A program made the translations under genes and the position numbers. A stretch of 64,000 bases of DNA from Rhodococcus sp. 06-462-5 (GTDB lineage: Bacteria; Actinomycetota; Actinomycetes; Mycobacteriales; Mycobacteriaceae): positions 168,148 to 232,147 of the forward strand of contig NZ_NOYD01000029.1 in NCBI RefSeq assembly GCF_002258315.1, in the 5' to 3' direction. This document shows, piece by piece, positions 1 to 9,444 of the stretch. The notes beneath the pieces are model-generated. The model ran no database searches, was not told the DNA's origin, and was given only the letters and a program-made list of their open reading frames with translations. The first letter of the stretch is position 1. Each line of letters begins with the position of its first letter.

Positions 1-1
1 G

Positions 2-337
2 GCCTGCGGAACTCCGGTCCTGGCCGCGGACGTCGGCGGGCTCGGCGTAGCGGTGCGATCGGGCGAGACCGGACGCCTGGTGCAGGGGCACCGCACCGAG
101 GACTGGGCGGATGCGCTCTCGTCCATGCTGGCGGACCCAGTTGCCTTGGCCGACATGGCGACCGCAGCACCGCGGCACGCCCGCAACTTCTCGTGGGAGC
201 ATACCGCCGACGGACTCATCGAGAGCTACCGGCAGGCCAAGTTCCACTTCGATCGAGGCGAGGGACCGAGCGAGTTCTCTCCGCGACGCGTCCGAGGATT
301 GTCGAAACTACGCAGATCAGGAGCTGTGACTGCATGA
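2..337 (+). CDS. mshA: D-inositol-3-phosphate glycosyltransferase MshA, C-terminal part
   Basis: The gene enters from the left edge and only the last 111 residues are visible. The reading frame opens with ACGTPV followed by a glycine-rich ADVGGLGVAV stretch. This is the nucleotide-sugar-binding end of GT4-family glycosyltransferases and matches what I recall of MshA, the first enzyme of mycothiol synthesis, which transfers GlcNAc to inositol-3-phosphate. The C-terminus ends in a basic tail. Its stop overlaps the start of the next gene (ATGA), the same pairing as mycobacterial mshA and its YbjN-like neighbour. That context is the main reason to prefer MshA over another GT4 enzyme. Confidence 0.8.
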   Translation, partial: ACGTPVLAADVGGLGVAVRSGETGRLVQGHRTEDWADALSSMLADPVALADMATAAPRHARNFSWEHTADGLIESYRQAKFHFDRGEGPSEFSPRRVRGLSKLRRSGAVTA

Positions 338-831
338 GCGAGACTGCCGAACTGATCGACCGGGCACTGAAGGAACGCGAGCTGGACTACACCCGGCGGG
401 GCGAGGTGTTCACCGTCGAGCTGCCGGGGGAACGCAAACTCAAGACGACGACGATGCTGACCGTCGGGCATCACGGGGTGCGCATCGAGGCGTTCGTATG
501 CCGCAAACCCGACGAGAACTTCGAGGGCGTCTACAAGTACCTGCTGCGGCGCAACCGTCGCCTGTACGGGGTTCACTACACGATCGACAAGGTCGGCGAT
601 ATCTACCTCGTGGGCCGAATGTCGTTGCACGCCGTCAACGGTGACGAACTCGATCGCATTCTCGGCCAGACCTTGGAGGCGGCCGACGGCGATTTCAACG
701 TGCTGCTCGAACTGGGCTTCGCGGAGTCCATCAAACGGGAATGGGCGTGGCGGGTCTCGCGCGGCGAATCGTTGGCGAATCTGAAAGCGTTCGAGCACCT
801 GGTGGAAGCAGGTAAGGCCGAGCAAGCGTAA
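334..831 (+). CDS. YbjN-domain protein
   Basis: This is a 165-residue soluble protein. The ATG at 334 overlaps the mshA stop, so the two are probably translationally coupled; an upstream extension of the frame lies inside mshA and is not used. The fold features fit the YbjN/sensory-transduction regulator family: a two-layer alpha/beta protein with VFTVELPGERKL near residue 30 and a long C-terminal helix with NLKAFEHLVEAG. It corresponds in position to the mycobacterial gene next to mshA (Rv0487). The function is unknown; some YbjN proteins act as chaperone-like regulators, but nothing in the sequence shows this here. Confidence 0.75.
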   Translation: MSETAELIDRALKERELDYTRRGEVFTVELPGERKLKTTTMLTVGHHGVRIEAFVCRKPDENFEGVYKYLLRRNRRLYGVHYTIDKVGDIYLVGRMSLHAVNGDELDRILGQTLEAADGDFNVLLELGFAESIKREWAWRVSRGESLANLKAFEHLVEAGKAEQA

Positions 832-889
832 CTCGCTCGAAATGGGTCGGTGTCGCTGCCCGTAACGTCCGGTTCCTAGCCTGACACTC

Positions 890-2350
890 ATGACCAGGCC
901 CGAGGACGCCCGCCCACCGGTGCTGCAGATGTTCGGTTACGGTCTGCAACACATCCTCTCGATGTTCGGTGGCGTCATCGCCGTACCGATCATCGTCGGC
1001 GGAGCGGCCGGACTCTCGGGGGCCGATCAGGCCCTGCTGATCTCCTGCGCGCTGTTCATCAGTGGCGTGGCCACGGTGTTGCAAACGATCGGCATCCCGT
1101 TCTTCGGCTCGCAACTGCCGCTGGTGCAGGGTATTTCGTTCGCATCGGTCTCGACGGTTCTCACGATCATCGCCAGCGCGGACGACGGGCGCACCGGACT
1201 GCGCACGGTGCTCGGAGCTGTTCTGGTGGCCGCGCTGATCGGATTGGCGATCGCCCCGTTCTTCTCCAAGATCGTCCGCTTCTTCCCGCCGCTGGTGACC
1301 GGCAGCATCATCACCGTCATCGGACTGTCGCTGATGCCCGTGGCCGCGCGCTGGATCACCGGCCAGGAAATGGTGGGCGGTGCGCCGAACCCGAACTATC
1401 TGGACCCCGGCAACATCGGGTTGGCGATGTTCACCCTCCTCGCCGTGCTGGTGATGACCAAGATTCCCGGACTGTCGCGGTTGTCGATCCTGCTCGGACT
1501 CGTCGTCGGCACCGTCGCGGCGCTCATCGTCGGCAAGACCGACTTCGACGGCGTCGCCGACGCGTCCGTGGTGGCCGTCCCGACACCCTTCGCCTTCGGC
1601 TCACCGATATTCGCGATCGGCGCGATCGTGTCGATGACCATCGTGATCCTGGTGATCATGGTCGAGACCACCGCCGACATCCTCGCCGTCGGCGAAGTGG
1701 TCGGAACCGACGTCGACTCCAAGCGTGTCGGCGACGGCCTGCGCGCCGACATGGTGTCCTCCGCCGTCGCCCCGATCTTCAACACGTTCCCGGCCACGGC
1801 CTTCGCGCAGAACGTCGGCCTGGTCGCGATGACCGGTATCAAGAGCCGCTTCGTCGTCGCGATGGGCGGTGGCGTGCTTGCGCTGCTGGGCCTTTCGCCG
1901 ATTCTCGCGGCCGTCGTCGGGGTCGTCCCGCTTCCGGTCCTCGGCGGCGCCGGCATCGCGCTGTTCGGAACCGTCGCCGCCAGCGGGATCCGCACCCTCG
2001 GCAAGGTGAACTACGACAACAACTCCAACGTCGTCATCGTGGCGGTGACCTTGGCGTTCGGTCTCATACCCGTTGTCGCGAGCGACTTCTGGGACGAGTT
2101 CCCGGACTGGTTCGTCACGATCTTCCACTCCGGAATCAGTGCCGCCAGCATCGTCGCGGTGGTACTCAACGTATTCTTCAACGTGTTCAAGCCCGGTACT
2201 CCGCCGAACCCCTCGGTGGTGGCAGCGGGGCCGGCAGTGATGGTGCGTGAGGACGAAGCACGAATACTCCGTGAAGGCGGCAGCTTGCCCGACGATCGCT
2301 CGACCGCAAAGGCCGAACCGGACGAGGCCGGGCCCGACAGGGACGCCTGA
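890..2350 (+). CDS. NCS2-family nucleobase permease, probably xanthine/urate type
   Basis: This is a 486-residue polytopic membrane protein with about 12-14 hydrophobic segments. The NCS2 signature is clear: VETTAD near residue 258 (the conserved TM8 glutamate) and FAQNVGLVAMTG near residue 306. The residue before NVG is Gln. Purine (xanthine/uric acid) transporters such as XanQ carry Gln here, whereas UraA-type uracil carriers have Glu, so purine uptake is the better guess. The C-terminal 50 residues are a charged cytosolic tail. It stands just upstream of a BMP-type nucleoside ABC importer, which supports a nucleobase/nucleoside salvage role. The substrate is inferred. Confidence 0.85.
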   Translation: MTRPEDARPPVLQMFGYGLQHILSMFGGVIAVPIIVGGAAGLSGADQALLISCALFISGVATVLQTIGIPFFGSQLPLVQGISFASVSTVLTIIASADDGRTGLRTVLGAVLVAALIGLAIAPFFSKIVRFFPPLVTGSIITVIGLSLMPVAARWITGQEMVGGAPNPNYLDPGNIGLAMFTLLAVLVMTKIPGLSRLSILLGLVVGTVAALIVGKTDFDGVADASVVAVPTPFAFGSPIFAIGAIVSMTIVILVIMVETTADILAVGEVVGTDVDSKRVGDGLRADMVSSAVAPIFNTFPATAFAQNVGLVAMTGIKSRFVVAMGGGVLALLGLSPILAAVVGVVPLPVLGGAGIALFGTVAASGIRTLGKVNYDNNSNVVIVAVTLAFGLIPVVASDFWDEFPDWFVTIFHSGISAASIVAVVLNVFFNVFKPGTPPNPSVVAAGPAVMVREDEARILREGGSLPDDRSTAKAEPDEAGPDRDA

Positions 2351-2425
2351 CCGAAATCCTGCGCACCCTCGCCCGCGCGAGTAGCGTCCCGACCCAGACG
2401 AAGTACACCTAAATTGGAGGACATC

Positions 2426-3517
2426 TTGTCATTCGTTACCCGCACGAGTACGCGGAAGGCAGCACTCGGCGGCGTCGCGTCGCTCGGTGCCATCGCCCTG
2501 ATCGCAGGCTGTGGATCTGCCCCCGAAGACGAAGGATCGGGCGGAGGCGGATCGAGTGACTTCCTGCCCTGCATGGTCTCCGACAGTGGCGGATTCGACG
2601 ACAAGTCGTTCAACCAGCTCGGGTTCGAGGGACTGACCGAGGCCTCCGAAGAGCTCGGCGTCGAGCCGCGCACCGTCGAGTCCGCATCGCCCACCGACTA
2701 CGGCCCCAACATCAACAACCTCGTCGATCAGGGCTGCAACCTCATCGTCACCGTCGGATTCGATCTGGCCGACGCCACCAAGGTGGCAGCCGAGGCCAAC
2801 TCCGACATCGACTTCGCGATCATCGACGACTCCACGATCGATCTGCCGAACGTCAAGCCGCTGACCTACGACGCGTCGCAGTCCGCATTCCTCGCCGGCT
2901 ACGCGGCCGCGAGCTACAGCACCACCGGAGTTGTCGGTACGTTCGGTGGCTCCCAGTTGCCGACCGTCACCATCTTCATGGACGGGTTCGCCGACGGCGT
3001 GAACTACTTCAACGAGCAGAAGGGCGAGGCGGTCCGTGTCATCGGCTGGGACGTGGCCTCGCAGAACGGCTCGTTCACCGGCGGATTCACCGCCAACGAG
3101 GTCGCGAAGAACACCGCCCAGGGTCTGATCGACCAGAACGCGGACGTCATCTTCCCGGTCGGCGGTCCCATCTATCAGAGTGCGGCACAGGCCATTCGCG
3201 ACTCCTCGCGTCCCGTCGCCCTCATCGGTGCCGACGCCGACGTCTTCGAATCCGACCCCTCGGTCGGTGACCTGCTGCTCACCTCTGTGACCAAGGGACT
3301 CAAGACCAGTGTGGACGAGGTCGTCGCCAACTCCGGTGCCGATGCGTTCGACAACACCCCGTACGTGGGCACGCTCGAGAACGACGGAGTCGGTATCGCA
3401 CCGTTCCACGACTTCGAGTCGAAGGTCGACCCCGCGCTGCAGGGCGAGCTGGACACGATCAAGGCCGGCATCATCGACGGGTCCATCACCGTCGAGTCGC
3501 CGTCGGCACCCAAGTAG
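2426..3517 (+). CDS. BMP-family substrate-binding lipoprotein of a nucleoside-type ABC importer
   Basis: A 363-residue lipoprotein. The start is taken as TTG 2426 because GGAGG lies five bases upstream (2416-2420); an earlier in-frame TTG at 2414 would run through that site. The N-terminus is a lipoprotein signal ending in ALIAGC, with the acylated Cys about residue 28. The mature part carries the BMP/PnrA hallmark GGFDDKSFNQLGFEGL near residue 57, then the two-lobed periplasmic-binding fold. PnrA-type proteins bind purine nucleosides. It is followed after 22 bases by the ATPase and two permeases of the same importer, giving the complete set 2426-7529. Confidence 0.9.
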   Translation: MSFVTRTSTRKAALGGVASLGAIALIAGCGSAPEDEGSGGGGSSDFLPCMVSDSGGFDDKSFNQLGFEGLTEASEELGVEPRTVESASPTDYGPNINNLVDQGCNLIVTVGFDLADATKVAAEANSDIDFAIIDDSTIDLPNVKPLTYDASQSAFLAGYAAASYSTTGVVGTFGGSQLPTVTIFMDGFADGVNYFNEQKGEAVRVIGWDVASQNGSFTGGFTANEVAKNTAQGLIDQNADVIFPVGGPIYQSAAQAIRDSSRPVALIGADADVFESDPSVGDLLLTSVTKGLKTSVDEVVANSGADAFDNTPYVGTLENDGVGIAPFHDFESKVDPALQGELDTIKAGIIDGSITVESPSAPK

Positions 3518-3539
3518 CACCAAGCGGTCGTAAAGGGAT

Positions 3540-5042
3540 ATGAAGCTCGAACTTCGCGGTATCACCAAACGATTCGGCTCGTTGATCGCCAACGACCACA
3601 TCGATCTGAGCGTCGAATCCGGCGAGATCCACTGTCTCCTCGGCGAGAACGGTGCAGGCAAGTCCACGTTGATGAACGTGCTCAGTGGCCTGTATCGCGC
3701 CGAGGAAGGCCAGATCCTGCTCGACGACGTCGAGCAGAACTTCGCCGGACCGGGCGAGGCGATGACCGCCGGAATCGGCATGGTGCATCAGCACTTCATG
3801 TTGATTCCGGTGTTCACCGTCGCCGAGAACATCGTGCTCGGTAACGAAACCACCTCTCTCGGTGGACGACTCGACCTCGTGGCAGCGCGGAAGCTGGTGC
3901 GGGAGATATCCGCGAGGTTCGGCTTCGACCTCGATCCCGATGCTCTCGTCGACGACCTCCCCGTCGGCGTGCAGCAGCGGGTCGAGATCGTCAAAGCACT
4001 CTCTCGTGAGGCCAAGGTGCTCGTGTTCGACGAGCCGACGGCCGTCCTGACGCCGCAGGAAACCGACGATCTGATGCGGATCATGCGGGAACTCGCGGCT
4101 TCGGGAACCACGATCGTCTTCATCACCCACAAGCTGCGCGAAGTACGCGAAGTCGCCGACAAGATCACCGTCATCCGGCTCGGCAAGGTCGTCGGCGAAG
4201 CGAAGCCGACCGCCAGCAACACCGAGCTCGCCGCACTGATGGTGGGACGCGATGTGCAGCTGACCGTCTCGAAGGACCCGGCCACGCCGGGGGACGCGGC
4301 ACTGGTGATCGAGAACCTGTCGGTGTTCGATGCCCAGGGCAACAAGACCGTCGACGACGTCAGCCTCGAAGTCGCGGCGGGGGAGATCCTCGCCATCGCA
4401 GGCGTACAGGGCAACGGTCAGACCGAATTCGTCGAAGCCCTACTCGGGTTGCAGGACAACGTATCCGGCAAGATCAGTCTCGACGGCAACTCGCTCGTCG
4501 GGTCGACGGTGCAGGACGTGCTCGACGCAGGCGTCGGCTTCGTCCCCGAGGACCGAACCGTCGACGGACTGGTGGGCGAATTCTCCATCGCCGAGAACCT
4601 GATGCTCGATCGCTCCAACAGCTTGCCGTTCGTGCGACGCGGCGCGGTGCAACGCGACTATCTGAACACGTTCGCGTCGGAGAAGCTCGGCGAATTCGAC
4701 GTCCGCGCACCGGGAATCGGCACCGCCGTCGGCCGCCTCTCCGGTGGCAACCAGCAGAAGGTGGTGCTCGCGCGGGAACTGAGCCGCGATCTGCGACTGT
4801 TCGTCGCAGCGCAGCCGACTCGCGGAATCGACGTCGGATCCATCGAATTCGTGCACAAGCGCATCGTCGCCACCCGGGACTCGGGGATCCCGGTCATCGT
4901 GGTGTCGAGCGAACTGGATGAGGTTGCCGCACTGGCCGACCGCATCGCCGTCATGTATCGAGGAGCAATCGTGGGAATCGTCCCCGGGGATACGTCCCGC
5001 GAAACACTCGGCTTGATGATGGGCGGTGAGCGTGGTGAATAG
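3540..5042 (+). CDS. ABC importer ATPase with two nucleotide-binding domains (BMP/nucleoside type)
   Basis: A 500-residue tandem ATPase. Domain 1 has Walker A GENGAGKST (about 35-43), signature PVGVQQR (about 141) and Walker B VLVFDEPTAVL (about 160). Domain 2 is degenerate as usual for this family: a Walker A-like GVQGNGQTE (about 288), signature LSGGNQQK (about 400) and AAQPTRGID in place of a normal Walker B. This architecture is shared by sugar (RbsA/MglA) and nucleoside (NupO-like) importers; the BMP binding protein next door favours nucleosides. The last 17 bases overlap the first permease gene. Confidence 0.9.
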   Translation: MKLELRGITKRFGSLIANDHIDLSVESGEIHCLLGENGAGKSTLMNVLSGLYRAEEGQILLDDVEQNFAGPGEAMTAGIGMVHQHFMLIPVFTVAENIVLGNETTSLGGRLDLVAARKLVREISARFGFDLDPDALVDDLPVGVQQRVEIVKALSREAKVLVFDEPTAVLTPQETDDLMRIMRELAASGTTIVFITHKLREVREVADKITVIRLGKVVGEAKPTASNTELAALMVGRDVQLTVSKDPATPGDAALVIENLSVFDAQGNKTVDDVSLEVAAGEILAIAGVQGNGQTEFVEALLGLQDNVSGKISLDGNSLVGSTVQDVLDAGVGFVPEDRTVDGLVGEFSIAENLMLDRSNSLPFVRRGAVQRDYLNTFASEKLGEFDVRAPGIGTAVGRLSGGNQQKVVLARELSRDLRLFVAAQPTRGIDVGSIEFVHKRIVATRDSGIPVIVVSSELDEVAALADRIAVMYRGAIVGIVPGDTSRETLGLMMGGERGE

Positions 5043-6255
5043 CGCCGAGCAGCCCTCGAAGTCGCATGTCGTTCTGCGGCAGATCTTCACCGGCAGCGCG
5101 ATCATCTCGGTTCTCGCGGTTCTGCTCGCGCTGATCGTCGGTGCGGTGCTCATCGCCGCCACCAACTCCGGCGTGCAGGAATCGGCCGGGTACTTCTTCT
5201 CCCGTCCCTCGGACATGCTGAAAGCGATCTGGGATTCCGTCTCCGGTGCGTACTCGTCGCTGTTCCAGGGCTCGGTGTACAACTTCCGGCGTCCCGGATT
5301 CGAGAACGGCATCCGGCCGCTGATGGAGACGCTGACGTTTGCGACCCCGCTGATCGTCGCGGGACTCGGTGTGGCACTGGCCTTCCGCGTCGGCATGTTC
5401 AACATCGGTGGCCGAGGCCAGATGCTCATCGCATCGGCATGCGCAGGCTGGGTGGGCTTCGGAGTGAACCTGCCCGCCGGCATCCACCTGCTGGTGGCCG
5501 TCGTCGCCGGAGTCCTGGGCGGTGCAGTGTGGGGCGGTATTGCCGGATTCCTCAAGGCGCGCACCGGCGCTCACGAAGTGATCGTCACCATCATGCTCAA
5601 CTACATCGCGTTCTATCTCGTTGCCTACTTGTTGCGCACCCCCGGTGCTCTGCAGGCGCCCGGATCGAACAATCCCAAGACCGCGCCCATCGCGTCGACT
5701 GCGGTGTTCCCCAAGCTGTTCGGCGACCGCTACAGCCTGCATCTCGGATTCGTGCTGGTGATCATTGTGACGATCGCGGTGTGGTGGCTGCTCGAGCGAT
5801 CGAGTCTCGGGTTCCGCTTCCGCGCCGTCGGCGAGAATCCCCACGCCTCGCGCGTCGCCGGTATGAACGTCAACCGGATCTACCTGTACGCGATGATCCT
5901 GTCGGGCGCGCTGGTCGGCTTGGCCGGAGTGGCGCAGGTGCTCGGCACCGTCACCACCGGCTTCAGTGCGGACATCGACGCCGGAATCGGATTCGACGCC
6001 ATCACCGTCGCACTGCTCGGCCGATCGAAACCCTGGGGAGTGTTCTTCGCGGGAATCCTGTTCGGCGCGTTCAAGGCCGGCGGGTTCGCCATGCAGGCAG
6101 CCGAGGGCGTACCCATCGACATCGTGCTCGTCGTGCAGTCGGTGATCGTACTGTTCATCGCTGCGCCGCCACTGGTTCGAGCGGTGTTCCGATTGCCCAA
6201 ACCAGGTGAAGAGAAACTCGCGAAAGCCGAGACCGCGAAGGTGGGTGCACTGTGA
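5026..6255 (+). CDS. Nucleoside-type ABC importer permease 1
   Basis: A 409-residue inner-membrane permease of the BPD_transp_2 (LivM/RbsC-like) fold with about 8-10 hydrophobic helices. The family-typical VGMFNIGGRGQMLIAS appears near residue 125 and FRAVGENPHASRVAG near residue 265. The GTG start at 5026 overlaps the upstream ATPase gene by 17 bases, and the end overlaps the next permease by GTGA, indicating one transcript and coupled translation. It resembles NupP/YufP-type subunits. The C-terminal 20 residues are charged and cytosolic. Confidence 0.9.
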   Translation: MSVVNSAEQPSKSHVVLRQIFTGSAIISVLAVLLALIVGAVLIAATNSGVQESAGYFFSRPSDMLKAIWDSVSGAYSSLFQGSVYNFRRPGFENGIRPLMETLTFATPLIVAGLGVALAFRVGMFNIGGRGQMLIASACAGWVGFGVNLPAGIHLLVAVVAGVLGGAVWGGIAGFLKARTGAHEVIVTIMLNYIAFYLVAYLLRTPGALQAPGSNNPKTAPIASTAVFPKLFGDRYSLHLGFVLVIIVTIAVWWLLERSSLGFRFRAVGENPHASRVAGMNVNRIYLYAMILSGALVGLAGVAQVLGTVTTGFSADIDAGIGFDAITVALLGRSKPWGVFFAGILFGAFKAGGFAMQAAEGVPIDIVLVVQSVIVLFIAAPPLVRAVFRLPKPGEEKLAKAETAKVGAL

Positions 6256-7529
6256 CCACCTCTACCGAGTCCGTCGGTGCCCCCGCCGAGGCGGTACTGG
6301 GTCGTAGCTGGAAGGTGCCGACGATCCTCGGGGTCGTGACCCTGCTCGCCCTGGTGCTGTTCGTCGTCAAGAAGGGCTCGGGGACAAGCACATTCGCCTT
6401 GGCGTCGGAGGACGACTTCTTCGCCCTGCCGGCCGTAAGCGTGCCGTCGTTCGGTACCGGTCTGGTCGTGGTCGTGTTGTTGGCCGTCATCACCGCGTAC
6501 GCGGCGTTCCTCGCCTCGGAGTACCGCTCGACGCCATTGTGGCTGCTCGCAGTGTTCGCTGTGCTGTTCGTCTTCGGATTCCTGGCCTGGGCAGCGGATG
6601 GTGAGACCATCCCCGTTCCCGGATTGCTCATCGGCGCAGTCGCTCTGAGCACCCCACTGATCTTCGGCGCGATGGGCGGCGTGATCTCCGAGCGCGTCGG
6701 CGTCATCAACATCGCCATCGAAGGACAGTTGCTGGCAGGTGCTTTCGTCAGCGCCGTCGTCGCGTCGATCACCGGGTCCACGTACGTCGCGCTACTCGCC
6801 GCACTGATTGCCGGCGCGTTGACCGCGTCCCTGTTGGCCGTGTTCTCGATCCGCTACTTCGTCAACCAGGTCATCGTGGGTGTGGTGCTCAACGTGCTGG
6901 TCGTCGGACTGACCAGCTTCCTGTACTCGGTGGTGCTCACCAAGAACACCGAGACACTCAACTCACCACCGCGCTTCGCGCGCATCGACATTCCGGTGCT
7001 CTCGCAGATTCCGATTCTCGGCCCGGTGCTGTTCCGGCAGACACTCATCGTGTACCTGATGTACATCGCCGTCGCACTCGTGTTCTTCGGGCTGTTCCAC
7101 ACCAAGTGGGGTCTGCGACTGCGTGCCGTGGGTGAACATCCGCAAGCTGCCGACACCGTCGGAATCAACGTGGCCCGCACCCGCTTCTGGAACGTCTGCC
7201 TCGCCGGTGCCATCGCCGGACTCGGTGGCGCGTACTTCACCCTGGGTTCGGTCGGAGCGTTCGGCAAGGAGATGACGGCCGGTGCCGGCTACATCGCACT
7301 CGCCGCCGTGATCTTCGGTCGGTGGGATCCGGTACGCGCGACGTTGGCCGCACTGCTGTTCGGATTCGCGTCGAACCTGCAGAACGTACTGGGCATCATC
7401 GGCTCGCCGGTACCCAGCGAATTCATGCTGATGCTGCCGTACGTGGTGACCATTTTCGCCGTCGCGGGCCTGGTGGGCCACGTGCGGGGACCGGCCGCGG
7501 CGGGCAAACCGTATGCGTCGCGAAGTTAG
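6252..7529 (+). CDS. Nucleoside-type ABC importer permease 2
   Basis: A 425-residue second permease subunit. It has an extra N-terminal hydrophobic region, then the core motif ERVGVINIAIEGQLLAGA near residue 150 and LRLRAVGEHPQAADTVG near residue 288, both typical of NupQ/YufQ-like proteins. GTG 6252 overlaps the stop of permease 1. In many actinobacteria this cluster continues with cytidine deaminase and thymidine phosphorylase genes. Here it stops, and an acyl-CoA synthetase gene follows after about 100 bases, so the importer is not linked to catabolic genes in this window. Confidence 0.9.
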   Translation: MTTSTESVGAPAEAVLGRSWKVPTILGVVTLLALVLFVVKKGSGTSTFALASEDDFFALPAVSVPSFGTGLVVVVLLAVITAYAAFLASEYRSTPLWLLAVFAVLFVFGFLAWAADGETIPVPGLLIGAVALSTPLIFGAMGGVISERVGVINIAIEGQLLAGAFVSAVVASITGSTYVALLAALIAGALTASLLAVFSIRYFVNQVIVGVVLNVLVVGLTSFLYSVVLTKNTETLNSPPRFARIDIPVLSQIPILGPVLFRQTLIVYLMYIAVALVFFGLFHTKWGLRLRAVGEHPQAADTVGINVARTRFWNVCLAGAIAGLGGAYFTLGSVGAFGKEMTAGAGYIALAAVIFGRWDPVRATLAALLFGFASNLQNVLGIIGSPVPSEFMLMLPYVVTIFAVAGLVGHVRGPAAAGKPYASRS

Positions 7530-7628
7530 CGCCCCCGCTACCTGACTCGGCGGTAGGGTCGCTGTCCGTTGTGACCGCTTTCACTGTAGGGTTCGGTCAT
7601 TGTTGCCGCAGTTTTTCGAAGGAGAGCC

Positions 7629-9218
7629 ATGAGCTTCCGCAGTCCCTTTCCCGATGTCGAGATTCCCGAACTCAGCGTCTACGACTTCCTGTTCGGATCG
7701 ATCGCCGAGTCCGACCTCGACAAGCCTGCACTGATCGACGGAACGTCGGGTGCGGTCACCACCTACAAGTCGCTGATCGGTCAGATCGACGCCATCGCAG
7801 GCGCACTGGCCGCACGTGGACTCGAGGTCGGCGACGTCGTCGGACTCCACTCGCCGAACGTGCCCGCGTTCGCGTCGGTGCTGCACGGCATCCTGCGCGC
7901 AGGCGGTACCGCAACGACCATCAACGCGCTCTACACGGCCGAGGACATCGCCAAGCAGCTCACCGGCTCGGGCGCGAAGTTCCTCTTCACCGTCTCCCCG
8001 CTGTACCCGCAGGCCAAGGCCGCCGCGGAAAAGGTCGGCCTCGACGCAGACCACGTCATCGTGCTCGACGGCGCAGAGGGCCACCCGAACCTGCGCGACC
8101 TGCTCACCCAGGGCGCACCTGCCCCCGAGGTCTCGTTCGACCCGGCCACACACGTCGCAGTGCTGCCGTACTCCTCCGGCACGACGGGTGTGCCGAAGGG
8201 CGTCATCCTCACCCACCGCAACCTCGTCGCGAACGTGGCGCAGATGGAACCGCGCGTCGGAATCGACAGTGACGACGCAATCCTGGCGCTGCTGCCGTTC
8301 TTCCACATCTACGGCCTGACGGTGCTGCTCAACATCGCGCTCAAGCTGCGCGCGCACCTGGTGACGATGCCGAAGTTCGACCTCGTCGAATTCCTGCGGA
8401 TCATTCAGGATCAGAAGCTCACGTACCTGTTCATCGCACCGCCGGTGGCCGTCGCGCTCGCCAAGCACCCGATGATCGATCAGTACGACCTCTCCAGCGT
8501 GCACACCATCTTCTCGGGTGCCGCTCCGCTGGACGAGGAACTGGGCAAGGCCGTCGCGAAGCGCCTGAACACGCGGGTGCGTCAGGGCTACGGCATGAGC
8601 GAGCTCAGCCCCGTCAGCCACGCCATTCCGTTCGATCGCGACGACATGCCGCTCAGCTCGGTGGGCCAGCCGCTGGCGAACACCGAGAACAAGCTCGTCG
8701 ACCCGGGCACGCTCGAGGAGATCGAGCTGCCCACAGAGGGATTGAGCAAGCCCGGCGAGCTGTGGGTCAAGGGACCGAACGTGATGGTCGGGTACCTCAA
8801 CAACCCCACCGCCACCGCAGAAACCCTCGACTCCGACGGTTACCTGCACACCGGCGACATCGCCGTCGTCGATCCCGAGGGTGTCGTCTACATCGTCGAC
8901 CGCCTCAAGGAACTGATCAAGTACAAGGGCTACCAGGTGCCCCCGGCCGAGCTCGAGGCGTTGCTGCTCACGCACGAGGAGATCGCCGACGCCGCCGTCA
9001 TCGGTGTGCTCGACGACGAGGGCGAGGAAATCCCCAAGGCATTCGTCGTCCGCCAGCAGGGTGCCACCATCGACGAGGAGGGCATCATCGCCTTCGTCGC
9101 CGAGCGCGTGTCGCCGCACAAGAAGGTACGACGCGTCGAGTTCATCGACATCGTCCCCAAGTCTGCAGCGGGCAAGATTCTGCGCAAGGACCTGCGCGCC
9201 GCCGAGGCCGAAAAGTAG
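7629..9218 (+). CDS. Acyl-CoA synthetase of the 4-coumarate-CoA ligase family
   Basis: A 529-residue ANL-superfamily enzyme that adenylates a carboxylic acid and transfers it to CoA. The P-loop YSSGTTGVPKG lies near residue 181, YGMSE near 321, the hinge and KYKGYQVPPAELE near 424-436, and the catalytic lysine in AAGKILRK near 516. ATG 7629 is preceded by GGAG. The overall pattern is closer to 4CL/long-chain aryl-CoA ligases than to acetyl-CoA synthetase. The substrate cannot be read from sequence. It has its own upstream gap of about 100 bases and a strong terminator directly downstream, so it is probably monocistronic. Confidence 0.85.
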   Translation: MSFRSPFPDVEIPELSVYDFLFGSIAESDLDKPALIDGTSGAVTTYKSLIGQIDAIAGALAARGLEVGDVVGLHSPNVPAFASVLHGILRAGGTATTINALYTAEDIAKQLTGSGAKFLFTVSPLYPQAKAAAEKVGLDADHVIVLDGAEGHPNLRDLLTQGAPAPEVSFDPATHVAVLPYSSGTTGVPKGVILTHRNLVANVAQMEPRVGIDSDDAILALLPFFHIYGLTVLLNIALKLRAHLVTMPKFDLVEFLRIIQDQKLTYLFIAPPVAVALAKHPMIDQYDLSSVHTIFSGAAPLDEELGKAVAKRLNTRVRQGYGMSELSPVSHAIPFDRDDMPLSSVGQPLANTENKLVDPGTLEEIELPTEGLSKPGELWVKGPNVMVGYLNNPTATAETLDSDGYLHTGDIAVVDPEGVVYIVDRLKELIKYKGYQVPPAELEALLLTHEEIADAAVIGVLDDEGEEIPKAFVVRQQGATIDEEGIIAFVAERVSPHKKVRRVEFIDIVPKSAAGKILRKDLRAAEAEK

Positions 9219-9232
9219 GACTCCGTTCCACG

Positions 9233-9272
9233 ACAACACCCCGTCCCACACTCAGTGGGGCGGGGTGTTGTT
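9233..9272 (+). terminator. Strong hairpin terminator after the acyl-CoA synthetase gene
   Basis: Arms 9233-9243 and 9261-9271 are an exact 11-bp inverted repeat, and the inner arms 9245-9249 and 9255-9259 add five more pairs around a five-base loop ACTCA. The stem continues across a single T/G position, giving a 16-17 bp GC-rich hairpin followed only by TT. It sits 15 bases after the stop codon. Confidence 0.85.
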
Positions 9273-9298
9273 CGGTTGTGGGCCAACGTATTCAGTAG

Positions 9299-9380
9299 AA
9301 CCTCACACCCTTTTTCCCGACCGCGCGGCGCTGATCCGAGGCGAGTACGGGCGCGCGGTCGGCAGTAGGGGTGTGAGGTT
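9299..9380. repeat. Long palindromic intergenic repeat, copy 1
   Basis: The outer arms 9299-9310 (AACCTCACACCC) and 9369-9380 (GGGTGTGAGGTT) are exact complements. Inside them 9317-9327 and 9352-9362 form a second exact 11-bp pair. The whole forms an 82-base cruciform or RNA hairpin. The outer motif, including the T-run after it, recurs at 10437-10514 on the other side of a two-gene cassette, so this is a repeat family and not only a terminator. Confidence 0.75.
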
Positions 9381-9444
9381 GTGTGGAACCGGTGCCGCGT
9401 TCGCTGCGTCCAAGGGGTGGGTGGGTTCGACGAAGGGGAGTGGT

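Noticed and set aside
7581..9251. 556-codon minus-strand open frame across the acyl-CoA synthetase
   Set aside because: Antisense shadow in GC-rich DNA with low-complexity Asp/Val/Arg composition; it also spans the terminator.
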